This document shows positions 1-9,659 of a stretch of 64,000 nt of DNA, piece by piece. This stretch comes from Apodemus sylvaticus. Taxonomy: Eukaryota; Chordata; Mammalia; Rodentia; Muridae. Position 1 is the stretch's first letter. Each line of letters begins with the position of its first letter. Location: assembly GCF_947179515.1 (NCBI RefSeq), contig NC_067478.1, positions 2,489,501 through 2,553,500 of the forward strand. Direction: 5' to 3'. Position numbers and translations under genes: made by a program. The notes under the pieces are model-generated. The model saw nothing but the letters and a program-made list of their open reading frames with translations. It had not been told where the DNA came from and ran no database searches.

Positions 1-29
1 TAACTGGACTATTTGTGCTTGAGTGGGTT

Positions 30-157
30 TTCAGTCAATCTCACAGTGTAACCAGACTGGTCTAGAACTCACTATGTAGTCCTGGCTGCCTTCCAACTCA
101 CAGTTATACCTCAGCCTTTTGCATCTGGGGTTTATAGGCGTGAGCTACCATGCCTGG
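30..157 (-). repeat. B1-type SINE
   Basis: Reads as the reverse complement of B1: tctagaactcactatgtag, a second half rich in cag/ctg, then taggcgtgagctaccatgcc, the diverged B1 5' end (gccgggcatggtggc type). It lies in Vipr1 intron 6. Confidence 0.75.
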
Positions 158-372
158 TCATTTATCCATTTATTGACCTCTCCTTTCTTGACACTCCATT
201 TACCACCTAGGCATCCATTCATCAGCTACATCTGCTCATCCATCAACTACCCACTCACTTAATCTGTCTCTCCACCCACTTACCTAAGCTGTCTCCACGC
301 CCACTCATTTAAGCTGTCTCTCCACTCACCCACACAGCACCCATTTATCCATTCATCTGCCCATCCACTTTC
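158..372. repeat. Diverged CAT/CTGTCTC-rich tandem repeat
   Basis: Pyrimidine-rich, stop-poor tract with ctgtctc(tc)cac recurring at 264, 289 and 314, giving a 25-bp period over three copies, flanked by catccatt/catcca short repeats. Intronic low-complexity DNA. Confidence 0.6.
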
Positions 373-518
373 GAGCCAGCCTGGGACTCACACAGCCCTG
401 CCAATGTCACCACCTCCCTGTGCCCTTTCGGGAGCTCCCTGACCTTAGGTGTGGGCTGAGGCGTGGGGGGACCCAGAGACAGTGTGGAGAAGGCTGAAGG
501 GAGGGGAGAACGGGCATG

Positions 519-875
519 CTGGCTAGTTCCTGTCAGCTCGACACAAGCTGCTGTTTGGAAGAAGAAACCTCAACTGATAGTGTGGGTCGTGAGGAAGGCT
601 GTAGGATGTTTTCTGGGTGGATGACCGATAGGGGGGCTCAGCTCGCCATAGCGGTGCCATCTCCAGACAAGTGGTCAAGGGCACTATAAGAAGTCAGGCC
701 GGGCAAGCCGTGAGGAGCTCCAGTGCATAGCGCTCCGCCATGGCCTCTGCTTCTGTTCCTGCCTCCAGGTTCCGGCCCTGACTTCCCTGGATGATGGACT
801 GTGAGCTATGCAGTGAAGTGACCCTTCTCCTCCTCGGTTGCTTTTGGTTATGGTGTTTATCACATCAAGAAAAAT
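519..875 (+). mobile_element. Rodent hAT-type non-autonomous DNA element (URR1-like), family A
   Basis: Begins ctggctagttcctgtcagct and continues through cgacacaagctg, cctgcctccaggttc and gtgacccttctcctcctcgg to ggttatggtgtttatcac. These blocks, in this order, are those of a common rodent MITE-like element that I associate with URR1 (hAT-Charlie). Further copies of family A in this window are at 36293, 56190, 56964, 57995 and 61655. The sequence is shared; the family name is from memory. Confidence 0.6.
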
Positions 876-1461
876 AACAACAACAAAAGCTAAGGAGGAG
901 GAAAGGCAGGGATATCCTTCCTCCTGGGGGTCATAGGAGCTGGGGAAGAATGGCCCAGGCAGGTGAGGAGAACAGGAGATCTGTGGGCCATGGAGCGGAA
1001 TGAGCAAGGACTCAAAGTGTTGACATGCCCAAATGAAGGTCTCCTCACAGAGACACTCACTCATCCCACAGCTTCAAGTCTCAGGGCACTGTTTACTTTC
1101 TACTCCCCCTGAACACAGAACCTGGCGTGCCTCTCCCCCTCCTAGAGGCCTCCTCATGGGTCAGCCTTCTCTCTCTTGCCTATGATTGGAAAGTCCTTTC
1201 CTGGGTCACACCTTAGTCTCTCCAGAGGCAGGCGGGCCCTATCAGCTTTATAAGCTCTCTGGGGGTTGCAGACCTCTTCCTGACTTGTGAAGTCGCCCTG
1301 GGCTTTTCTCCCCACTTGAGATCCCATTATTCTGGGGCTCCCACTACTGATCTGGAAGCAGTGTGCTGCCTCTCTGAGCTCACCCAGAGGCCATGCGTCC
1401 TCAGAACACAGCGGAGGAGTCCCGCTTCAAGCTCCCTGGAGTGGAGTCTTTCGAGTTCCAT

Positions 1462-1792
1462 AGAGACTATGGTGGTTAATATTGTCACCTTGACATAAAC
1501 TGGCACACCCAGGGTGTGACTGAGAGGGGGTCTTAGATTTTGCTAACTAGGAGGTGGCCAGCACTGTTCCATGGGCTGGGGACCCAGGCTGAATGAAAGG
1601 GAGACAGTGAGCAGAGACCAGGGTTCATCTCTCTCTGCTTCCGAAAGTCTCGGTGTCACATGACCCGCTGCCTCGCCGCCCCTGCCTCCGTGCCTATCCA
1701 CCATGTTGGGCTGCGGCTCACACCACGAGCCAGACAAAGATGCTTTCCTTCCACTGTGCGTGTCACACATCTTGTCACAGTGATGAAAAAAC
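1462..1792 (+). mobile_element. Rodent hAT-like element, family B
   Basis: Starts ggttaatattgtcaccttga, contains gttccatgggctgggga and catctctctctgcttcc, and ends cttgtcacagtgatgaa. The order of blocks matches an abundant rodent repeat ending in a gtcacagcaatgagaaaagtaac-like motif. A 5'-truncated copy of the same family is at 59470-59685. The exact family name is uncertain. Confidence 0.55.
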
Positions 1793-1940
1793 AAAAACAA
1801 AAAACAAATCCAGAGACAGACTCTCCAGTGCCTGGCAACATTCCTCGGAGGGTCTCTGAGCCTCCTGGCCCTAGGAGAGCCTAGGGCAGGGCTCAGGGAG
1901 GCAGGCAGCAAAAGTAGGTAGGGAAGGACAGTGGTGTGGG

Positions 1941-1971
<31 letters not shown>

Positions 1972-1981
1972 GGAGGAGAGA
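1941..1981 (+). repeat. (GGA)n simple repeat
   Basis: Purine-only run of gag/gga triplets about 60 bp from the donor of Vipr1 exon 6. On the gene's sense strand it is a TCC-rich tract. Confidence 0.9.
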
Positions 1982-2040
1982 TAGGAGAAAGATGAGGAGC
2001 GAAAGGATGAGGAGGATGTGTGGGTCAGGCAGGTCCTCAC

Positions 2041-2173
2041 CGAGGCCTCAGAGCAGTGGTCAATCTCCCCGCTGTTGAAGAGAGTCATGTCCTTGATGAA
2101 GACGGCAGTGGCCCTCAGGATGAAGGACATGAAGAGATGCATGTGGATATAGTTTCGGGTACAGTGCAGCTTC
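2041..2173 (-). CDS. Vipr1: Vipr1 exon 6: ICL1, TM2 and start of ECL1 (last exon in window)
   Basis: Sixth coding exon, 133 bp, residues 169 (last base) to 213, between a ccttgcag acceptor and a gtgagg donor. It encodes RKLHCTRNYIHMHLF (intracellular loop 1 and the conserved class B TM2 start with its His), then TM2 with Arg189 and Lys196, the counterparts of human Arg188 and Lys195 that shape the orthosteric pocket. It ends in ECL1 with DHCSEAS. Cys209 matches the conserved first ECL1 cysteine. The exon ends in phase 0. The next exon should begin with a Val-Gly-Cys-Lys-Ala-like sequence; I do not find it at 1-2040, so the gene continues off the left edge. The window holds 213 of roughly 460 codons. 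Confidence 0.96.
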
Positions 2174-2480
2174 CTGCAAGGAAGGGGCGGGTACATCTGG
2201 GATGTACAGGGGCCTTGGACCACCCATCCTGGCCGGCATGGTGCCACACTTTAGGCAGGGTGGTAGGAAGGGATGTGGGCCTCCAAGGTGACACGGTGAC
2301 ACATGCCCAGTCCCCAACCTCCTGTGCATCAAGAGTTTTGGCAGGCTGTACCTCTGGTGCCCAATATACAGGAAAGGGGACAAAGAGTGCTCTAGAGGCC
2401 ACATCTTGGCCACCACCTGCTGTCGGGGTTGGGATGGCCGGCCTAGCAGAGGCTGTGAGCTGCCTGGGGCTGGGCCTCAC

Positions 2481-2587
2481 CTGAACAGGCTCAAGATAGC
2501 CATGGCAACCAGGAGGCTGGCAAGGGACAAGCTGTAGCCGATGGTGTAGCCAGTCTTCACGGCGTTGTAGAACTCTGTCTGCTGCTG
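2481..2587 (-). CDS. Vipr1: Vipr1 exon 5: transmembrane helix 1
   Basis: Fifth coding exon, 107 bp, residues 134-168 plus two bases of Arg169. It starts QQQTEFYNAVKTGY and continues with a hydrophobic stretch rich in Leu, Ser, Ala and Ile ending SLFR, which is TM1. Lys144 corresponds to human Lys143, a known TM1 binding-pocket residue; the offset comes from one extra Gln here. The acceptor is a tandem run of CAG trinucleotides (ccccacagcagcagcag), so splicing could shift by one or two Gln codons. The donor is gtgagg. Intron 5, on its 3' side, is only 307 bp. Confidence 0.96.
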
Positions 2588-2899
2588 CTGTGGGGAGGCA
2601 GGCAAGGATCTTGGGTAGGAGTGGGCAAGGGCAGGGGGCTCAAAACTGGGGCTGTTGGCGGGAATGGGCTGGTTTTATGCTCTGCCTGCTGCCCCTGCCT
2701 AACTTAAGGAAGAGGTACTAAGGACTCCCAAGAGCAGCTGAGGGGTGCTCACTAAGCTCCGGGGTCCATGGACAAAGAGACACTGTGCCCAGAGGGTGGC
2801 AGGAGGGGAACGGATTCTTCTTTCTGCTGTGCATGCCGGATGTCAGCATGGGAGTGAGTGGAGACCTCACAACTCCCACCTGTCACTCATTTTTCAAAA

Positions 2900-3205
2900 T
2901 TGGATTTTGAGAGTGTCTTCCTGTATAGCCCAGGCTAGCCTTATACTCATGATCTTTTTGCCCCAGCCTCCCAAGTGTTGGGATTACAGATATAGAGAAG
3001 CAAACCAGCTTGAGGATTAGCCCAGGCTAGCCTCAAACTCACAATCTTTTCCCCTAGCTTCCCAAGTGCTAGGATTACAGATGCAGAGAGGTGAACTGGG
3101 GATTAGTCCAGGCTAGCCTCCAACTCGTGATCTTCTTCCCCAGCCTCCCAAGTGCTGGGATTACAGATGTAAAGAGAGAGAGGCAAACCAGCTTGGGGAT
3201 TCTGT
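2900..3205 (-). repeat. Three tandem B1-derived units of about 90 bp
   Basis: The block caggctagcc... cccaagtgctgggattacag recurs three times, starting at 2931, 3023 and 3109 (spacing 92 and 86 bp). The first and third units end with a copy of gcaaaccagcttg(a/g)ggatt, and the middle one with a degenerate version. Each unit is part of a reverse-oriented B1, so this is a tandem amplification of one SINE segment and not three insertions. It lies in Vipr1 intron 4, which is only 774 bp long. Confidence 0.8.
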
Positions 3206-3361
3206 TTCAGTTTTGGCTCCTCAGAGGCTAGCCCCCCTTCAGTGTGATCTTCAAGGAAAGTCCTGTGTGTACCTTGTTAGAGGACCCCAGAATGGGTCTT
3301 GGGCAATGTGAACGTGAGGAGGGTGGACCCCAGGACTTACAGAGGCACAAGACCACCTCAC

Positions 3362-3468
3362 CTCATCCAGACTAGATGCCCTGTCATTCAGGCCGCAGGC
3401 AATGTGGTAGGGGCCGGGCTCCAGTGGCGACCAGCCTTCTTCAGTGCAGCTACGGCTGATGTTATAGC
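3362..3468 (-). CDS. Vipr1: Vipr1 exon 4: end of ectodomain
   Basis: Fourth coding exon, 107 bp, finishing codon 98 and encoding residues 99-133. It lies between a cttccag acceptor and a gtgagg donor and ends on a codon boundary. It encodes YNISRSCTEEGW and PYHIACGLNDRAS: the third N-glycosylation sequon (Asn100-I-S), Cys105, Gly109 and Trp110 (binding-critical in human VPAC1), and Cys122. With exons 2 and 3 this supplies all the ectodomain cysteines seen here (37, 50, 63, 72, 86, 105, 122), including the six that form the three class B disulfides. The exon ends at LDE, just before the linker into TM1. Confidence 0.97.
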
Positions 3469-4059
3469 CTGGAAGCAGACAACAGAGAGAAGGGACACTG
3501 AGTGCAGAGCCAGAGGCAGCCCAGGGCTGAGTCTCCTTCTGTCCGTGGTGCTGCCAGGCTCCATGACCCTCGGCTGAGGGGAAGCTCTTGCAGGGCTGCT
3601 GGGGGCCCTGCTGTGCGGCTGAGAAACTCAGCAGATGCCACTGCAGCTCCATTTTGAAAAGCAATATTTGGCTCTCTCTCTCTCTTTTTTTTTTTTAGCT
3701 CAAATGCAGAGGCAGAAAGACTCTGGTCTGTGTACATAGCCACCACCTGTCCAGCACTGACTGAAGGCACAGACGGATGAGTGACTTAGTCATGCGAACA
3801 GAAAGGTATCACACTCTACACTTGTCAGGGAACATTAGGAACATGTTGCCTTTGGGTTTGCTGAGTCCATGTCAGAAGAGCCAGGCAAGAGACTGTCAAA
3901 CACACCCGACCAATGAAGGGTGCAAAAAACTCCCTCACCTGAGCTCTGTAAAGAACGGGGTGCCTGACTCTATGGTGGCCCCACTGTCGTCTGACCCAGT
4001 GTGTATGTCAGGGGACAGAGAATGCCTTACTGTCGTCCCTGGGGCTACCATTCAGCATG

Positions 4060-4150
4060 TTTCCCATTGCTTGACATGGCCCACTCGAATTCCCATCTAT
4101 CCATCTGCCCATCCATCCACTTGTCTGTCTGTCCATCCATCTGTACCTGA
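4060..4150 (+). repeat. (CCAT)n/(CTGT)n simple-repeat tract
   Basis: Diverged catccatctgcccatccatc and cttgtctgtctgtccatc runs in Vipr1 intron 3. Confidence 0.75.
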
Positions 4151-4289
4151 TCCTGTGTCCTGCCTCAATGATACCTATGCCAGCCTGGGTGCTGTGTCCG
4201 GGCTCCGTACCTGCAGTAGCCTGCCAACTGGGGTCCTTATGAACTCATCGAAGCACCGGACTTTCTTTTTGCATCTGTCAGCTCTGCCC

Positions 4290-4440
4290 TTAATTGGAGT
4301 CTCTGTCTTGAGAATGCGGGGATTGCAGATGCTCCCCAAGTGTCTGTGTTTACAGGGTGCTGAGGATCTGAACTCTGGGGTCCTTGTGCAAGCACAGCAG
4401 GAGCTTTGCCCATGCAGCTCCCTCTCCAGGCTTCCTAGAG
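4290..4440 (-). repeat. B4-like SINE fragment
   Basis: Contains gggattgcagatgctcccc, then ggatctgaactctgggg with tccttgtgcaagcacagcag, the reverse complement of a tRNA/ID-type head fused to a B1-like part. The end ctccctctccagg is the degenerate 'gccatctccccag' end. Intron 3 of Vipr1. Confidence 0.6.
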
Positions 4441-5491
4441 GCATTTTATCTGGTCACCGTAGAATACTTCCTTCTAAACCTCTGATTTTTTTTATCTCCC
4501 ATAGGAAACATAGCTCTTTCTGTGTGTGTGTGTTGGGGGGCATGCTTTCCCCAGCTCTGTGTCCGCAAAGCACAGGAGGGGAAACCTTATCCAGTCTTGC
4601 AAATGACCCCCTTGGGATGGAAGGCCTCCCCTTCACTCTCCTGGTATATCCAGTCACTAGCCCTAGGCTCCCGTTTCTCTCCATCAGCTTCAGAGCTGGA
4701 CCCATGGAGTACGGCTACACAGGCTGCTCATGTCACAGGTCATCTGGAGGTAGGGTACTGAGGGCTCAGATCTCCATACTCAGGTACAGTCTGGGGCGAG
4801 GATGGCCGTGCCTACGGAAGCGCTACCTTGTTCATATCTCCTCACGTCCTCTTCTCAGAGAGCATGGGGTCCGCCCTACCGCTTCCTTCCTCCCAGGCAT
4901 TCTGCCTATTTATTATACATTTGTTTATTGTCTCACTTAAAGGTGTCTCCAGCTAACACTGGGGATCCCAGAGGGCAGGCAGGTGGCAGTTTTCAAAGTC
5001 CCTTCCCACCGTTTGTGGGGCAGAGCTTGGTGTGATGGAAGCCATCACATTCATACTACCTGAATGTGGTCTAGAGGTCCCCTTTCGTCTTACATGGGAA
5101 AGTTTGATCAAATAGAACACCGCACAGTGTGTAAGCAGAGCTGTGTGAGGGTTTCCTGGGGCCCCAAAGGTCATCTCTCCAAGGCCTTGACACACTGAGT
5201 CACAGCCAAGACAACAAGAACATGGGAGCCATATCTCAATCAGACCTGCCCGTCAATCAGTCATCAATTGCTGAGCAAATATTTAGTGAGCCCTTCCCAC
5301 ATGCTTATCTCTAGGTGAAGAGCTAATCAAATCCCACAACTCTTCTCCAGACCCAATGCCATTCTTGGCCACGGCGCCCCCAGTTCTCTCGAGCCCCCCG
5401 CCCCCCCAGACAGCTTTCCCAGTTCCTTAAGCGGCAAAGCCCCCCACCTGGTCCCCTTCACAGCTTCTGGCCTTTAGCCTGGGACTCTTAC

Positions 5492-5599
5492 CGTGGATGG
5501 GGGAAAACAGCTGGAAGATGAGAGGGCAGTCCCGGACAACTACCTGGCCATAAGGGGTCGTCGGCCAGCAGGTGAGGTTGTCCCACATTGTGCTGCAGC
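5492..5599 (-). CDS. Vipr1: Vipr1 exon 3: ectodomain core
   Basis: Third coding exon, 108 bp, finishing codon 62 and running to the first base of codon 98. Splice sites are a ccccacag acceptor and a gtaaga donor. It carries the class B receptor core motif CSTMWDNLTCWP: Cys63, Trp67, Asp68, the Asn69 glycosylation sequon (N-L-T), Cys72, Trp73 and Pro74, then Cys86. Asp68 and Trp73 are required for VIP binding in the human receptor and both are intact. One oddity is Arg84 just before Asp-Cys86, where I remember Leu in human and rat VPAC1. That comparison is from memory and should be checked by alignment. Confidence 0.96.
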
Positions 5600-5806
5600 C
5601 TGTGGGGTGAAGGCAGAGGGCACGGGTCATCACATGCACAGAGTGAGGGCTCTCTTCCTCCTCCTTTCCTTAGAGGGGCTCCTGTCTGAGGGGAGGTCAT
5701 GCCTGCTCAGAGGATGCACAGGTCCCGTCCTGACAGGAAGGAACGAGTGCCCTCTGTCCATGAGGGACAGAGCTGCCCTACACGGTATCGGTTATTTGTT
5801 TATTTA

Positions 5807-5978
5807 AACGGTGCTGGCCCTGAGAGAGACCTTGAACTTCTGGTCCTCCTGTCTCTGTCTCTTGAATTCTCTTGAGATTACAGGTGTGCACCACAATGCC
5901 CAGTTTATATGGTGCTGGAGATTAAACCCAGGACTCGGTGTGCACACTAATGGCCACCTGAGCTACAACCCCACGTGA
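5807..5978 (-). repeat. B4-type SINE (B1-like plus ID-like half)
   Basis: ccttgaacttctggtcctcc and gattacaggtgtgcaccac are reverse B1. They are followed by gtgctggagattaaaccca and cacctgagctacaacccca, the reversed ID/tRNA-like head. This is a full two-part fusion in Vipr1 intron 2. Confidence 0.75.
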
Positions 5979-6089
5979 TGGACAAGCGGCAGGGATGCCA
6001 GGCAGGGAGACTAGCTGGTTCTGCCCGATGGGAAGCTGTCTCTCATTCTGGGTGAGCTACTGAGCACTTGTATGGGTGTCAGTCTTTTT

Positions 6090-6770
6090 GAATGACAGGA
6101 GCTGAGGCTCTGGCATCCAAGTCCTCGGAACAGTGGCTTTATTTCCATGGAGCGTTCCGGGAAAGCAGTCACGGAGAAAAGGGAGCGCAGTCTGCATTTC
6201 ACTTTGTTCTGAACTTTAATGAGAGTTGGTTGGAGTTTCAGAAGCCGTGTCGCCTGCTGCAGTGCCTGTGGTATCTGAGTCAGAGAGGAGCACGGCTTAG
6301 ACTTCAATCTACCTTTATAGCTCTCTCGTTCCCAGAGCTTGTATTTATAGGCACAACCTTCAGACTGTCCCCTTATCTTTTACTGCCATCCCGCCTGCGC
6401 ATGCACATGGCATTTGGTTATAAACCACCCTCCTTTCTGCGCTTTCTTTTATAGAGCGTTGTATATATTTCCAGCAGCACAATGAGTGGCCTTCATTTTT
6501 ATGGTTTGTAAGAAAACAGACATTTAGATTTCAAAACCTTATATTACCAAATTACCGGCAGCACTTTTCGAGCAACTCAGCCCGTCAGTTTGAACCCGCC
6601 TTCTCGACACAAACAAGGCTATTAATCCACATTCAAAGGAAAAGAAAAAACAAGATCCATCCCAAGAGGCTCCGTCAAAGACCATCGTTGTTTAAAAACA
6701 CGAGTGTGTGCCATTCGAATTTTGTTTTATAATAGTAAAGGCAACGCTGGAGATGTTTGCTGTAGGATCC
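6090..6770. other. Repeat-free block in Vipr1 intron 2, candidate regulatory element
   Basis: About 680 bp without a recognisable transposon or simple repeat. It retains more CG dinucleotides than its surroundings (for example gcgttccggg, cgagcaactc, ctcgacac, attcgaattt). It contains an NRF1-like gcgcatgc at 6397-6404 and several A/T-rich MEF2-like tttatag cores. No conserved coding frame is seen. The regulatory role is inference from repeat exclusion and CpG retention. Confidence 0.35.
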
Positions 6771-7727
6771 GGGTACGGCAGAGCATTCTGGCTGGCAGCT
6801 GCCTCTTCACAGGGCTTGCAAAGCATTGCAGTCCGGCGGTGAGTGGAGATTTATCAGTGTTCGAGACTGGCTGGTGAGGATGCCAAGGGGTGTCTCCAGC
6901 GGTTCTAAAAAACGGGTGCTCCTGTGGTGAGATGGCTCCTTCAGACCCCTCTCTTGAGGGCGTAAGTCTCTTTGCAATGCTGCCAGCCCTATGGATTTGT
7001 TCAGGAAACCCAACCCCAGAGTCAAAGTCAATGCCAGCTGGGCCAAGCCCAGACCAGCCCAGGTCCGAAGGTTCACAAGTTCTCAAGAAGGGGGCCTGGG
7101 AAGAGGAGGTGAAGGAACGCATCCCAGGCTCGCAGTGCCCTGCTCATGTGGCAGCCAAGGAAGGGAGTGAGGTGGGAGGGGGCAGGGCCTCCCTGTGCGG
7201 CAGCAGTCAGGTGGCACCTGCACGGAAGGCTAAAGAAGTCACACAGAGAGCAGCCACTTTTCCTGTGCCCCGCCCCCCTAACATTTCCCCTCACTCTCTC
7301 CCAAGTCCTGCAGTTTGCTTTGGCTGGTGGTCCATCTTCTGCTCCTACAGGAGAAGGACATACAGGAGCCATTCAGGCCCGGCAAATCCGATCATAATTT
7401 ATGACCTGTTTCAATCAACATCAGTAAGCACTAGCTTTGGAATGTTGCAACATTGTTTCAGCCTCTAAGTCAGTAGCTTATATAACCAGTCCATTTCACA
7501 GATGAGGAAACGGAGGCAACCGGCAGGATGAGGTGTGGCAAGTCTCTTGCCTATTCACACATTCCTCTCCTGGTTTGCAGGGCTCGGTAGCATTTCTCTG
7601 GGAATTTGGCTGTCTCTGGACTTTCTGTACCCTTGATGACAGTGCTGGGCACACCCTGTTTTGCAGCCAGTTATTGTGTCTGGGTCTTTTCCAGGCCTAG
7701 GGCATTCAGAGTTACCAGCTGAAGAGG

Positions 7728-7772
7728 TGGGGGTGGGGGTGGGGGGTTGGGGGATTGGGGGTGCTGGGTCTG
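7728..7772 (+). other. G-quadruplex-capable G-rich tract
   Basis: Five to seven runs of four or more G separated by single t or tt/att spacers (gtgggggtgggggtgggggg, then ttgggggattgggggtg). It lies on the template strand of Vipr1 intron 2. Confidence 0.7.
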
Positions 7773-9553
7773 TGCTCAGCTCCACCAGAGGTGGGAAAGA
7801 ATAGAAGGGACTAGGCTCTGCCCTGTAGGGAGTCTGCATTGGGCCTCAAAGAAGTGCAGAACAGCCAATGGCATGCTGGGAACTGGTACTGGGCCCAGGT
7901 CAGTAAGCAGGCAGGGAACAGAGGAAAAGAGGCCTGTGGGGTGTGGGTTGGGAGGCTCCTTGCAGGGGGTGCCTCAGGGCTGGTTTGCTGGGGCAGCTGG
8001 GCTGGGATGGGGCACTCAGGGCTAAGATGCTGAGATGAGACGCTGAGAGTCAGGCTGGCACAGAGGCCCCAGTGAGTCAATTTTACAGAATCTCCTATGA
8101 CATACACTCACATGTACTCTCAGGCATACCGAGCCCAGGCATCCATGCAGCTCTACATGCATGGCCAGGAAGGCAGGCCACCATGTGAGTAGACAGAATG
8201 ACGGACACATGCCGGTGCACCTGCACACGGACAGGCAGGGACACCGCACACCTGTCACATCCAGGTTTAAACAGGTACAAGCCTCTGTCTTACAGAGACA
8301 CTCAAGAGGCAGGCAGAGGGATAGACTCCGGAAGGCAGGGCACAGCCTCGGTTAGCCTTGGGCCAGGAGTGCCCACCCATGTGAACGTATGTGCACAGAA
8401 ACCACAGCAGCAGTCAGGGCAGACACGCAGTTTGCACACCTATGCCTGCCCTCTTCCAGGTCCCAGCCTGGTTTGCTGTGTTGGCACTGCACAGGCGCCC
8501 TGTGCCAGCAGTGACCTCACTGGGAGCATGAGTGTGGCCAGTCCCCATTCTGGGGACCGGTTTGGAGAGAAGCTGCAATGGGGCCCAGGGTCTGGAGTCT
8601 GAGTTTCTTGGGCTTCACCCATGATCTCAGGGCCTGCTGAGGCCAGTCTGCAGCATTGGGTGGGGCATATAGGCAGTGGGCCAGTCTAGTCACCCACTGA
8701 CCTAGTCTTAGGGTCACAGGGTCAGGGGGCCATCCTGCCATAAAGTGTGTCTCAGGCTAGACCCGTCTGTGAGACTATGTACCCGCATCCATTTATGAGC
8801 ACAGGAGGTCTGTGCACCAGGGTTAAGGAGGGACCCAAAGAGATTACATAACAGCTTCAGAGTGCTGTTGGGAGTCAGGATCCAGCAAGCTGGACAGGTG
8901 CACCCTGCTCCCATTATGTAACTGTAAGTCCAGCCTGGGGAGATGACCTGGAATGGAGACCCAGCTGTCTAGCTGTCTATTTCCCATCATGCTAACTCTC
9001 CCAGTACAGTGAGCCTTGAGCCTCCCATCCTCCTGGCCCCTCTGCTTCCCTAGACCTGACAACTTTTCAAATTTGCTAAACCCTGAGTAGCCAAGTCACG
9101 AGGACAGAGCTCTCTCTCTTTTGTCCCGATGGGCTGCTGCAGGGTCCGGCCGATTGGTCTCTTCTAAGCTCTAGGTAAGTCGGGGGTTGATGGAGTTGAT
9201 TTGGGGGTGCCCCATGGTGGGTGAGGGCGAGGCTGGGGCTCATGGAAACCACCAGTCTCATCATGGAAAGCCTCTACCATGGGGTACCCTCTGTCTCCCT
9301 CCTTGGGGAGCCCAGCAGCCACGGCTAGACCCTTAAGGGATAAGAGCGGGGAACTCCCCAGATGTGGATGGGGTCAGGAAAGTGTGGTGGCCTGTGGCCC
9401 TTCTGCTGGTGAGGCCCAGAGCTCTGGGGTATGACCTGTGCCTTTGACTCTCATCTGACTGCCTATTGTGTGAGCCACATGCTTTGGACGGGGCTCGTGA
9501 CACGAGGGAACTTGGGACTCCTCTGCTCGCTCGCTCACGCGCACCCGACTCAC
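7773..9553. other. Rest of Vipr1 intron 2: no feature seen
   Basis: Mostly unique sequence with a mild excess of cac/cag words. I recognise no gene, SINE or long simple repeat. The short open frames on both strands do not resemble known proteins. Confidence 0.6.
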
Positions 9554-9659
9554 CTGCGGTTTCATTCTCCAGTTGGGCCTCCTCCAGGCACTGCTCACGC
9601 TGTATCTCAATCATCTGCAGGTACTCACACTCCTGGTGTGGGCTGGCTGCCCGGCTGCC
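9554..9659 (-). CDS. Vipr1: Vipr1 exon 2: start of the hormone-binding ectodomain
   Basis: Second coding exon, 106 bp, encoding residues 27-61 plus the first base of codon 62. It is flanked by a cctcag acceptor and a gtgagt donor. It carries the ectodomain's N-terminal helix, with Cys37 and Cys50, and the segment CLEEAQLENET, which is essentially invariant in mammalian VPAC1. Asn58 is in an N-E-T sequon, a known glycosylation position of the human receptor. Glu36, important for VIP binding in the human receptor, is present. The phase (0 in, 1 out) matches exons 1 and 3. Intron 1, between this exon and exon 1, is 11,956 bp and holds two minisatellites. Confidence 0.96.

Noticed and set aside
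1..2040. Vipr1 exon 7
   Set aside because: The expected start (V-G-C-K-A-type, TM3 region) was looked for on the minus strand and is not present, so it must lie off the left edge.
3777..4940. 387-residue plus-strand open frame
   Set aside because: Antisense within Vipr1 intron 3. It includes CCAT simple repeat and a B4-like fragment, and resembles no known protein.
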